Program-made: the position numbers and the translations under genes
DNA from: Pseudomonadota bacterium
GTDB taxonomy: Bacteria > Bdellovibrionota > Bdellovibrionia > Bdellovibrionales > JAEYZS01
Reading direction: 5' to 3'
DNA length: 7,490 bases
Assembly: GCA_023427925.1 (NCBI GenBank)
Contig: JAEYZS010000133.1
Coordinates: 1 to 7,490, forward strand
The notes under the pieces: model-generated
What the model was told of the DNA's origin: nothing
What the model saw: only the letters and a program-made list of their open reading frames with translations
Databases searched by the model: none
Part shown: positions 1-5,452 of the stretch, piece by piece
Numbering within the stretch: position 1 is the stretch's first letter
How the letters are laid out: each line of letters opens with the position of its first letter

Positions 1-89
1 CTTTAACTGTTAAAGCTCACGCCTTCAGCGAGGCTGCGAAGAAAGCAATCGAAGCTGCTGGTGGTAAAGTAGAAGTTATTAAAGAATAA
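1..89 (+). CDS. rplO: 50S ribosomal protein L15, 3' end only
   Basis: Only the last 28 codons are in the window; the reading frame begins at base 3 and ends with TAA at 87-89. The visible C-terminus contains AFSEAAKKAIEAAGG followed by KVEVI, the typical end of L15, where a short helix precedes a Gly-Gly and a final beta strand. L15 is a late-assembly protein of the large ribosomal subunit. The position directly upstream of secY is the standard spc-operon order and supports the call. The gene is cut by the window edge, not truncated biologically as far as can be seen. The 60 bases before secY hold a first hairpin (102-124) and a second one (137-158). Confidence 0.9.
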   Translation, partial: LTVKAHAFSEAAKKAIEAAGGKVEVIKE

Positions 90-101
90 AACTCGTTTCG
101 T

Positions 102-124
102 AGTGCCCATAAATTGTGGGCACT
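102..124 (+). promoter_or_regulatory. Hairpin 1 of the secY leader
   Basis: AGTGCCCA (102-109) pairs perfectly with TGGGCACT (117-124) around a 7-base loop. Only two more T residues follow, so it is a poor intrinsic terminator and is unlikely to stop most transcripts before the essential gene secY. It lies 12 bases before a second hairpin, and the same two-hairpin layout recurs upstream of rplQ. The function (attenuation, RNA processing or translational control) is inferred. Confidence 0.6.
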
Positions 125-136
125 TTAACTAGTCGG

Positions 137-158
137 AGTGCTCTAAGTAATGAGCACT
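137..158 (+). promoter_or_regulatory. Hairpin 2 of the secY leader
   Basis: AGTGCTC (137-143) pairs with GAGCACT (152-158) around an 8-base loop. The ATG at 150 sits at the edge of this loop and stem, and the weak CGGAG at 134-138 runs into the left arm, so translation from ATG 150 would be hindered if the hairpin forms. The stem matches hairpin 2 of the rplQ leader (GTGCTC/GAGCAC, also with an 8-base loop). Confidence 0.6.
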
Positions 159-182
159 GTAACACACGAAGAGGGAACATCT

Positions 183-1502
183 GTGTCAGGCGTACAAAAT
201 ATTGTCATCAATCCAGAGTTAAGAAAAAGAATCTTATTTACTTTAGGTGTTTTAATCGTATACCGAATCGGTGTACATGTTCCAACTCCAGGTGTCGATG
301 CAACTCAGGTTATCGCATTCTTTCAGTCGCAAGCTGGCGGGATTTTCGGGCTCTTTAATACATTTACAGGTGGAGCTCTTGAGCAGTTCAGTATTTTTGC
401 TCTAGGAATTATGCCTTACATTTCAAGCTCGATTATTTTTCAACTACTTACTGCTGTTGTGCCTGCGCTTGAGTCGCTAAAAAAAGAAGGGCCTCAGGGA
501 CAAAAGAAAATAAACCAGTATACAAGATATGGAACGATCCTTTTGGCGATCATCCAAGGTTATGGAATTAGTACGTTCTTAAAGTCGCAAACAAACGGAG
601 GTATTCCTCTCGTTCACGCTGCTTATGTTGGACCAATTCCATTTGAATTAATGACAATCATCACGCTGACAGCAGGAACATGTTTTATCATGTGGCTGGG
701 AGAGCAAATTACCGAAAGAGGAATAGGCAATGGCGTTAGCTTGATCATTTTCTCTGGTATTGTTGCTGGTATTCCTAGCGGGTTTATGAATATGATTAAT
801 TTGATTAATCAGAACCAGCTTCTTCCGATTGTTGCGATTGCTATTATAGCTTTAATGGTTGTTGTGATTGGCGCGATCGTTTTCCTAGAGACAGGACAAA
901 GAAGAATTCCTATTCAGCACTCTCAAAGACAAGCTGGCAGAACGAACATGTCTCAGAGTACAAACTATCTCCCTTTGAAGTTGAACTTCTCAGGTGTTAT
1001 TCCGCCAATTTTTGCATCGAGTTTATTGATGTTCCCTGCAACTATTGCGCAATTTAGTCAGGCGCCTTGGGTAATTAATCTCAGAGATTCGTTATCTTTT
1101 AACGGACCTGTATTTAACATTTTATTTGTCGCTTTGATTTCATTCTTTTGCTTCTTTTATACAGAAGTGGTGTTTAACCCGAACGATGTGGCTGAAAACC
1201 TCAAAAAGAACGGTGGATTTATTCCAGGAATTAGATCTGGAAGTCCAACTTCAGAGTACATCATGAGAGTGTTGAACAGAATCAATGTGGGTGGCGCAAT
1301 TTACATAAGCACGATCTGTATTATGCCAACATTGATCTCTAACTATACTGGGCTTCCTTTCCAATTTGGTGGAACAAGTTTATTGATTGTTGTTGGTGTG
1401 GCTTTGGATACAACTCAACAAATTCAATCTTATCTTATTTCGCAAAGATACGAGAGTTTCCTTAAGGGAACTAAAATCAGAGGTAGGAGGGTGCAGTATT
1501 GA
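183..1502 (+). CDS. secY: Protein translocase channel subunit SecY
   Basis: SecY forms the polytopic inner-membrane pore of the Sec translocon (with SecE and SecG) that exports unfolded proteins and inserts membrane proteins. The product from GTG 183 is 439 residues, normal for the family, with about ten hydrophobic segments. Visible landmarks are the plug region GGIFGLFN near residue 52, INQYTRY near 110, the cytosolic loop RRIPIQHSQRQAGR near 240-253, and the ribosome/SecA-binding loop NPNDVAENLKKNGG to IPGIRSG near 332-353, including its conserved Arg. The C-terminus is GTKIRGRR. Start choice: an in-frame ATG at 150 would add 11 residues, but it lies inside a hairpin. GTG 183 has GAAGAGG 8 bases upstream, exactly as at rplQ, and gives an N-terminus (SGVQNIVINPELRKR) of family-like length. 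The stop codon overlaps the adk start (TTGA). Confidence 0.96.
   Translation: MSGVQNIVINPELRKRILFTLGVLIVYRIGVHVPTPGVDATQVIAFFQSQAGGIFGLFNTFTGGALEQFSIFALGIMPYISSSIIFQLLTAVVPALESLKKEGPQGQKKINQYTRYGTILLAIIQGYGISTFLKSQTNGGIPLVHAAYVGPIPFELMTIITLTAGTCFIMWLGEQITERGIGNGVSLIIFSGIVAGIPSGFMNMINLINQNQLLPIVAIAIIALMVVVIGAIVFLETGQRRIPIQHSQRQAGRTNMSQSTNYLPLKLNFSGVIPPIFASSLLMFPATIAQFSQAPWVINLRDSLSFNGPVFNILFVALISFFCFFYTEVVFNPNDVAENLKKNGGFIPGIRSGSPTSEYIMRVLNRINVGGAIYISTICIMPTLISNYTGLPFQFGGTSLLIVVGVALDTTQQIQSYLISQRYESFLKGTKIRGRRVQY
1485..1490 (+). promoter_or_regulatory. Strong Shine-Dalgarno site that fixes the adk TTG start
   Basis: AGGAGG lies inside the end of secY, 8 bases before TTG 1499. It supports initiation at the rare TTG codon, since no ATG or GTG in that frame precedes the conserved NLLIFGAPGSGKGTQ sequence. 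It also suggests translational coupling with secY. Confidence 0.75.
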
Positions 1503-2140
1503 ACCTTCTGATCTTTGGTGCGCCGGGATCTGGAAAAGGGACTCAATCCGCTCTTTTGGTGGATAGATTGGGTTACAAGCAAATCAGTTCCGGCGATTTG
1601 TTTAGGAATGCTATTAAAAACCAAACTCCACTTGGCTTACAGGCTAAGGAATATATGGATAAAGGGAATTTGGTGCCGGATGCTCTCACGATAGACCTTA
1701 TTAAAGAGGTGTTAAGTGAGAACTCGGGTCAGAAGTTTATTTTGGATGGATTTCCAAGAACCATAAAGCAGGCTGAGGCTTTAAACGATCTTTTAAAGGA
1801 TTTGGATAGAGACCTTGGAGTTGCACTGTTTTTGGAGGTTCCCAATGATAAGCTTAAAGGTCGCCTGATCGGTCGCAGAGTATGTAAAAACTGCGGTGCG
1901 ACTTATCATGTGGAATCTTTCCCAACGAAAGTAGCAGGGAAATGCGACAATTGTGGGGCAGAGGTTATTCAAAGGCCTGACGATCAGGAAGACGTCATTG
2001 AAAAGCGTTTGGACGTATATGAATCCAATACGGCTCCTTTGAAAGATTTTTATAAAAGAATGGGTCTATTCAACTCCATCGACGGAGTCGGAAGCCAAGA
2101 AGAGATATATAAGCGAATTATACAAGAAATAGAAAAATAA
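1499..2140 (+). CDS. adk: Adenylate kinase, zinc-LID type
   Basis: Adk catalyses ATP + AMP to 2 ADP in the cytoplasm. The product has 213 residues, the usual length of long-form bacterial enzymes. The P-loop GAPGSGKGTQ is at 7-16, followed by SSGDLFR near 30-36 of the AMP-binding region, and FILDGFPRT at 80-88. RLIGRRVC begins the LID domain near 122, and QRPDD at 158-162 lies on its far side. The LID carries Cys129, Cys132, Cys149 and Cys152 in two CxxC pairs, the arrangement that binds structural zinc in Gram-positive and some deltaproteobacterial enzymes, whereas enterobacterial Adk lacks it. The start is TTG, overlapping the secY stop by 4 bases. Two TAA stops stand in tandem at the end. 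Placement between secY and rpmJ matches the spc operon of many bacteria. Confidence 0.96.
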   Translation: MNLLIFGAPGSGKGTQSALLVDRLGYKQISSGDLFRNAIKNQTPLGLQAKEYMDKGNLVPDALTIDLIKEVLSENSGQKFILDGFPRTIKQAEALNDLLKDLDRDLGVALFLEVPNDKLKGRLIGRRVCKNCGATYHVESFPTKVAGKCDNCGAEVIQRPDDQEDVIEKRLDVYESNTAPLKDFYKRMGLFNSIDGVGSQEEIYKRIIQEIEK

Positions 2141-2151
2141 TAACAAACTAC

Positions 2152-2198
2152 TAGACAGGTGGTCCTTCAAGACGGTAAAGTTTGCGGTCATTTGTCTA
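2152..2198 (+). promoter_or_regulatory. Structured leader candidate between adk and rpmJ
   Basis: TAGACAGGTGGTC (2152-2164) pairs along its whole length with the segment 2186-2198 ending in TTGTCTA: 13 consecutive pairs, four of them G-U, around a 21-base loop. The wobble pairs mean it would fold well only as RNA of the + strand. A T6 run (2207-2212) comes 8 bases later, too far for a standard terminator. It fills most of the 83-base gap before rpmJ, where map and infA stand in related operons. A role as an autoregulatory or attenuating leader is inferred. Confidence 0.45.
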
Positions 2199-2223
2199 AT
2201 TAAATATTTTTTAGGAATTTACT

Positions 2224-2337
2224 ATGAAAGTTCGAGCATCTGTAAAAACAATTTGCAAGAAATGCAAAATGATTCGACGTAAAGGTACCATCAGAGTGAT
2301 TTGCGAGAATCCAAAGCACAAACAAAGGCAGGGTTAA
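2224..2337 (+). CDS. rpmJ: 50S ribosomal protein L36
   Basis: This is a 37-residue zinc-ribbon protein of the large ribosomal subunit and the smallest gene in the window. It begins [15 protein letters not shown] and ends NPKHKQRQG, the canonical L36 pattern. Cys11, Cys14, Cys27 and His32 form the C-C-C-H zinc site, so this is the zinc-containing paralogue type rather than the zinc-free form induced in starvation. The start ATG has AGGA (2213-2216) 7 bases upstream. Only 3 bases separate its stop from the rpsM start, so the two are probably translationally coupled; the purine-rich end of rpmJ supplies the rpsM ribosome binding site. Confidence 0.96.
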   Translation: MKVRASVKTICKKCKMIRRKGTIRVICENPKHKQRQG

Positions 2338-2340
2338 GAA

Positions 2341-2715
2341 ATGGCACGTATTGCTGGTGTAGATTTACCAAGAAACAAGAGAGTAGAAATAGCTTTAACA
2401 TACATCTACGGAATCGGTAGAGTGACTGCTTCTAAAATTTGTAAGGAAGCTGGTTTTGAGCCAAGCTTAAGAACTGATGGTTTAACAGACGCTCATATTG
2501 CTAAAATCCGTGATATTTTAGACAGAGATGTAAAAACTGAAGGTGATCTAAGAAAAGACGTATCTTTAGCAATCAAGAGATTAATGGATCTTGGATGCTA
2601 TCGTGGTATCAGACACAGAAAAGGATTACCAGTTCGTGGTCAAAGAACAAAAACAAACTGCAGAACAAGAAAAGGTCCACGTAAGACTGTAGCTAACAAG
2701 AAAAAAGCTGTCTAA
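2341..2715 (+). CDS. rpsM: 30S ribosomal protein S13
   Basis: S13 sits in the head of the small subunit, binds 16S rRNA, and contacts the large subunit and P-site tRNA through its tail. The 124-residue product has the family start [26 protein letters not shown], the helix-two-turns-helix region, and [22 protein letters not shown] near 85-106, followed by a basic tail ending KKKAV. One Ala of the usual [11 protein letters not shown] tail is Cys here. Length and motifs are ordinary. It follows rpmJ by 3 bases and precedes rpsK by 35, the standard order of the alpha operon. Confidence 0.97.
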   Translation: MARIAGVDLPRNKRVEIALTYIYGIGRVTASKICKEAGFEPSLRTDGLTDAHIAKIRDILDRDVKTEGDLRKDVSLAIKRLMDLGCYRGIRHRKGLPVRGQRTKTNCRTRKGPRKTVANKKKAV

Positions 2716-2750
2716 GAGTAGATAGGAAGAGTAAATAGGGAGTAGAGAGA
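2716..2750 (+). repeat. Triple 11-base purine-rich direct repeat before rpsK
   Basis: The whole rpsM-rpsK gap consists of GAGTAGATAGG (2716-2726), two A residues, GAGTAAATAGG (2729-2739) and GAGTAGAGAGA (2740-2750). Copies 1 and 2 differ at one base, copies 1 and 3 at two. Each copy is Shine-Dalgarno-like, and the last ends directly at the rpsK ATG, so the array probably acts as an extended ribosome binding or standby site. Confidence 0.6.
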
Positions 2751-3161
2751 ATGGCTGAAAACACACAGAAAGCCGAATCAAAAGGTAAATCAGGAAAGAA
2801 AAAAGTTAAAAAGAACGTAGCAACAGGTCGTTGCTATATCTTTGCTGGTTTCGGAAACACAATCGTAACGATTACTGATACAGGCGGTAATACGGTTTCT
2901 TGGTCTACAGGCGGAATGCTTGGATTTAAAGGAAGCAGAAAAGGGACTCCTTATGCGGCTCAAATGACAGCTGAAGACGCTTGCAGAAAAGCTCTTGAGC
3001 ATGGATTGAAGTCGGTAGACGTATTCGTAAGCGGCCCAGGAGCTGGTAGAGAAACGGCAATTAGAGCAGTTGGCGCTGCAGGTATTCGCGTTTCTACTAT
3101 CAAGGACGTAACTGGTGTTCCACACAACGGTTGCCGTCCACCGAAAAGAAGAAGAGTTTAA
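2751..3161 (+). CDS. rpsK: 30S ribosomal protein S11
   Basis: S11 lies on the platform of the small subunit, near the mRNA exit channel, and interacts with S18 and S6. The 136-residue product has a lysine-rich N-terminus (about 20 residues), then [51 protein letters not shown], and the hallmark end [13 protein letters not shown]. The Asn-Gly at 126-127 is the site at which E. coli S11 is reported to carry isoaspartate. The usual DVT-Pro-Ile/Val-PHNG is DVT-Gly-Val-PHNG here. The purine-rich repeat immediately upstream is its ribosome binding region. Its stop codon lies in the loop of a 10-bp hairpin (3147-3172). No rpsD follows, unlike the proteobacterial alpha operon. Confidence 0.97.
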   Translation: MAENTQKAESKGKSGKKKVKKNVATGRCYIFAGFGNTIVTITDTGGNTVSWSTGGMLGFKGSRKGTPYAAQMTAEDACRKALEHGLKSVDVFVSGPGAGRETAIRAVGAAGIRVSTIKDVTGVPHNGCRPPKRRRV

Positions 3162-3172
3162 TCTCTTCTTCT
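3147..3172 (+). promoter_or_regulatory. Hairpin spanning the rpsK stop codon
   Basis: AGAAGAAGAG (3147-3156) is the perfect complement of CTCTTCTTCT (3163-3172), with a 6-base loop holding the TAA stop of rpsK. There is no T run after it, so it is not a standard terminator. The left arm encodes the conserved basic end of S11, so part of the symmetry is constrained by protein. It could stabilise a processed 3' end or modulate read-on into rpoA; this is inference. Confidence 0.45.
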
Positions 3173-3252
3173 CTCTCTTTGCTGGAGAGTGGTTGGGTTG
3201 GTTTATTAGGTTTTATATTTAATTGTTATTTAGGTTATAGGGAGTTTTTAAA
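3173..3252 (+). promoter_or_regulatory. rpoA leader with repeats and ribosome binding site
   Basis: This gap, rich in T and G, contains a pair of near-identical decamers, TTAGGTTTTA (3206-3215) and TTAGGTTATA (3230-3239), and ends in AGGGAG (3239-3244) 8 bases before the rpoA ATG. A TATATT at 3214-3219 has only a weak upstream partner (TTGGGT 3193-3198, 15-base spacer), so an internal promoter is possible but poorly supported. No rpsD or other gene is present. Confidence 0.3.
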
Positions 3253-4272
3253 ATGCAAGAATACTATTACAAGTTCTGGAGAGATCTCATTAAACCAAAA
3301 AGCTTTGATGTAGATAAAGATACATTGAGAGCAACATATGGTAAATTTGTGATTCGTCCGCTTGAAAAAGGCTACGGAGTGACCATTGGAAACTCACTCA
3401 GAAGAATTCTTTTAAGCTCAATGATGGGATCTGCGGTTTCTGCTGCGAGATTCGAAGGAGTTTTACACGAATTCTCTACAATTCCAGATGTAATGGAAGA
3501 CGTGACAGACATTATTTTGAATCTTAAGCAAATTCGTTTTAAGCAATTTGATTCTGAACAAAAGACAGTAAGAATTCAAAAACAGGGACCTTGCACAATC
3601 ACGGCTGGAGACATCCAGTTGGTGGATGGTCTTGAGATTTTGAATCCAGATCAACACATCTGTACAGTTGGAGCAAACGGCAAGATTGATGCTGAAATTA
3701 TAGTTAGTTTTGGTCGTGGATATGTTCCTTCTGAAGCTCACGCTAAGGGCTTCCCTGTAGGGTTTATTCCGGTAGACAGCCTTTTCTCTCCAATCAAGAG
3801 AGTGAACTACAACGTTTCAAATGCGCGCGTAGGTCAAAGAACTGACTACGATGCTTTAACTCTTGAAGTTTGGACAGATGGTTCAATTAAGCCTGAAGAA
3901 GCGCTTTCGTTGAGCTCTAAAATCATGAAAGAACAACTTCAAGTGTTCATCAACTTTGATGAGTCCATTGAGCCAGATGAGAATCAAGAAACAACTTCTT
4001 CTCCTAAGCTTAATGAGAACTTGTTCAGATCAGTTGATGATCTTGAGCTTTCTGTAAGAAGCGCGAACTGCCTTAAAAACGCAAACATCAGATACATCGG
4101 TGAATTGGTAACTAGATCTGAAGCTGAAATGTTAAAAACTAAAAACTTTGGTAGAAAGTCTTTGAATGAAATTAAAGACCTTCTTTCTCAAATGGGATTA
4201 TCACTAGGTATGAAAATCGATGGATGGCCTCCACAAGGATGGGATCCAGACCAACCTAGAAAAACCAATTAA
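3253..4272 (+). CDS. rpoA: DNA-directed RNA polymerase subunit alpha
   Basis: The alpha subunit dimerises to nucleate assembly of RNA polymerase, and its C-terminal domain contacts UP elements and activators. The product is 339 residues, close to the norm. The N-terminal domain (about 1-236) carries [20 protein letters not shown] near 32-51 (dimer interface) and [17 protein letters not shown] near 71-87. A flexible linker of about 20 residues rich in Glu, Ser and Thr (237-255) follows. The C-terminal domain (256-325) has [15 protein letters not shown], with Arg269 equivalent to E. coli Arg265, the main UP-element contact, then [21 protein letters not shown] and GLSLGM near 315-320. The tail ends DPDQPRKTN. 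The gene is intact and both domains are complete. Confidence 0.97.
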   Translation: MQEYYYKFWRDLIKPKSFDVDKDTLRATYGKFVIRPLEKGYGVTIGNSLRRILLSSMMGSAVSAARFEGVLHEFSTIPDVMEDVTDIILNLKQIRFKQFDSEQKTVRIQKQGPCTITAGDIQLVDGLEILNPDQHICTVGANGKIDAEIIVSFGRGYVPSEAHAKGFPVGFIPVDSLFSPIKRVNYNVSNARVGQRTDYDALTLEVWTDGSIKPEEALSLSSKIMKEQLQVFINFDESIEPDENQETTSSPKLNENLFRSVDDLELSVRSANCLKNANIRYIGELVTRSEAEMLKTKNFGRKSLNEIKDLLSQMGLSLGMKIDGWPPQGWDPDQPRKTN

Positions 4273-4280
4273 TATTATTT

Positions 4281-4303
4281 AGTGCTCTTTTAAAAAGAGC
4301 ACT
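4281..4303 (+). promoter_or_regulatory. Hairpin 1 of the rplQ leader
   Basis: AGTGCTCTTT (4281-4290) pairs with AAAGAGCACT (4294-4303) around TAA. Only two more T residues follow, so as a terminator it would be leaky at best, as expected between rpoA and the essential rplQ. Position, arms and the following TTTGAC echo hairpin 1 upstream of secY (arms AGTGC...GCACT followed by TTTAAC). Confidence 0.6.
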
Positions 4304-4317
4304 TTGACAGAAACTTA

Positions 4318-4337
4318 GTGCTCAAAGTTGAGAGCAC
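4318..4337 (+). promoter_or_regulatory. Hairpin 2 of the rplQ leader
   Basis: GTGCTC (4318-4323) pairs with GAGCAC (4332-4337) around an 8-base loop, the same stem and loop size as hairpin 2 before secY. It lies about 13 bases after hairpin 1 and 20 bases before the rplQ start. The left arm is also fully complementary to the right arm of hairpin 1, so the two hairpins could be replaced by one alternative helix. Confidence 0.6.
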
Positions 4338-4357
4338 AGTATGAAGAGGAAACGGTC

Positions 4358-4828
4358 ATGAGACACTTGGCGAAAACGGCGCATTTAGGTAGAAGCACTG
4401 ATGCAAGAAGAGCACTTCTGCGTTCACTTACAATTTCTCTTGTTGAGCACGGTAGAATTAAAACAACTGTGAGAAAAGCAAAAGAATTAAAGAGACACGT
4501 TGAAAGAGCGATCACACTTGGTAAAAAAGGTGATTTGAACACAACAAGACTTCTAGTTTCTAGATTGAATTGCAAAGATACAGTTAAAGCTATTATGACT
4601 GATCTTTCGCCAAGATTTAAATCTAGACCGGGTGGATATACTCGAATCATCAAGCTTGGAAACAGACCTGGTGATATGGCTGAAATGGCTTACATTGAGT
4701 TTGTAGACTATCAACTTCCAACTGTTGAAGCAGAGGGAACTGAGAAGTCTGCAGCTGCTAAAAAGCCAGCAAAGAAAGCTACTGCTAAAAAGAAAGTAGC
4801 TAAAAAAGCTCCTGCCAAGAAAAAGTAA
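4358..4828 (+). CDS. rplQ: 50S ribosomal protein L17 with lysine-rich C-terminal tail
   Basis: L17 lies near the peptide exit tunnel of the large subunit. The 156-residue product begins MRHLAKTAHLGRS and continues with ARRALLRSLTISLVEHGRIKTT, KAKELKRHVERAITLGK, LSPRFKSRPGGYTRIIKLGNRPGD and MAYIEFVD, which completes the family core near residue 118. After that comes a 37-residue tail ending in AAAKKPAKKATAKKK-type Lys/Ala/Pro repeats, reminiscent of histone H1-like tails and absent from the roughly 127-residue E. coli protein. ATG 4358 is chosen over an upstream in-frame TTG at 4328 because MRH is the near-universal L17 start and GAAGAGG stands 8 bases before it; the TTG lies inside a hairpin. 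Two TAA stops stand in tandem. It is the last ribosomal gene of the operon. Confidence 0.95.
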   Translation: MRHLAKTAHLGRSTDARRALLRSLTISLVEHGRIKTTVRKAKELKRHVERAITLGKKGDLNTTRLLVSRLNCKDTVKAIMTDLSPRFKSRPGGYTRIIKLGNRPGDMAEMAYIEFVDYQLPTVEAEGTEKSAAAKKPAKKATAKKKVAKKAPAKKK

Positions 4829-4864
4829 TAATCTTGCCTTCTTTAAAAAGGTGATAAACGCCCA

Positions 4865-5452
4865 ATGAGTAATTCAAAAAACAGGAAGAGTAGAATACTA
4901 GCAACCCTGTTTTTTGTATTTGTGATCTTGGGCGTTTTTTATTTTATTTATAGTGCTATCCAAAGTGACTCTAACCCAGATGTTAGTTCCGTCGAAGATC
5001 AGACCCAAAAAATTGAAGAAATGATGATTGGGGGAGTTCAAGACTTCCAAGCACCAACCATTAATAATAGTACCTTTAAACTCTCACAGTTGACCCACAA
5101 AGTAATCATCATTAACTTTTGGGCTTCGTGGTGTGGCCCGTGTGTGGAAGAGATTCCGTCCCTTTTAAAGCTTATTAAGAACTCCAACGGTCAAGTTGCT
5201 CTTGTTGCTTTGTCATTAGATAACGACGAAAAGCAAATGCTCGAATTTCTAAGGAACTACGACACGTCTGATGAAAACATCTTTTGGTTAAAAGACCCTC
5301 AGTACACGTTAGCAGAAGGATTTGGGACCTTTAAGTTGCCTGAGTCTTATATCTTAAACCGAGAGCGACTCTTAATTAAAAAGATCTCCGGTGCCATTGA
5401 TTGGTCTTCTGAAGAAGTAACTTCGCTTATCAATACCGAAATTCAAAAGTAA
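4865..5452 (+). CDS. Membrane-anchored thioredoxin-like protein (TlpA/ResA family)
   Basis: Proteins of this family are thiol-disulfide oxidoreductases tethered to the outer face of the inner membrane, where they reduce apocytochromes c, copper-site proteins or misoxidised proteins. The 195-residue product has a basic N-terminus (KNRKSR), one membrane segment at about 11-31, a spacer, and a thioredoxin fold beginning near 58 (VQDFQAPTINNSTFKLSQL). INFWASWCGPC follows, with redox-active Cys90 and Cys93, and a likely cis-Pro at 159 (LPESYIL). The inside-positive start predicts a periplasmic active site. ATG 4865 has AGGTGA (4849-4854) 10 bases upstream. It starts 36 bases after rplQ with no terminator between them. 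The exact substrate cannot be told; no cytochrome-maturation gene is in view. An 11-bp perfect inverted repeat lies in its first codons. Confidence 0.88.
   Translation: MSNSKNRKSRILATLFFVFVILGVFYFIYSAIQSDSNPDVSSVEDQTQKIEEMMIGGVQDFQAPTINNSTFKLSQLTHKVIIINFWASWCGPCVEEIPSLLKLIKNSNGQVALVALSLDNDEKQMLEFLRNYDTSDENIFWLKDPQYTLAEGFGTFKLPESYILNRERLLIKKISGAIDWSSEEVTSLINTEIQK
4875..4916 (+). repeat. 11-bp perfect inverted repeat within the 5' end of the thioredoxin gene
   Basis: CAAAAAACAGG (4875-4885) and CCTGTTTTTTG (4906-4916) are perfect inverted copies with a 20-base loop. An RNA hairpin here would have a U-rich 3' arm, somewhat like a bidirectional terminator, but it falls inside codons 4-18. It may damp expression of the thioredoxin gene relative to the ribosomal genes upstream; this is inference. 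Confidence 0.4.

Noticed and set aside
102..124. Reading the hairpin between rplO and secY as a full terminator
   Set aside because: The T run is too short, and secY has no visible promoter of its own after it, so complete termination would silence essential genes.
116..358. Open frame of 80 codons on + at the start of secY
   Set aside because: It overlaps secY in another frame, has no ribosome binding site, and its translation is low-complexity Arg/Cys/Asn sequence with no family features.
2790..3125. Open frame of 111 codons on - inside rpsK
   Set aside because: It is antisense to the highly conserved S11 gene; the openness follows from the codon use of rpsK, and the translation is Ser/Cys-rich noise.
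4328..4357. Upstream in-frame TTG as the start of rplQ
   Set aside because: It lies in the loop of hairpin 2, has no ribosome binding site, and would add 10 residues before the canonical MRH start.
4315..4653. Open frame of 112 codons on - across the rplQ leader and 5' half
   Set aside because: It is antisense to rplQ, and no start signal precedes it on that strand.
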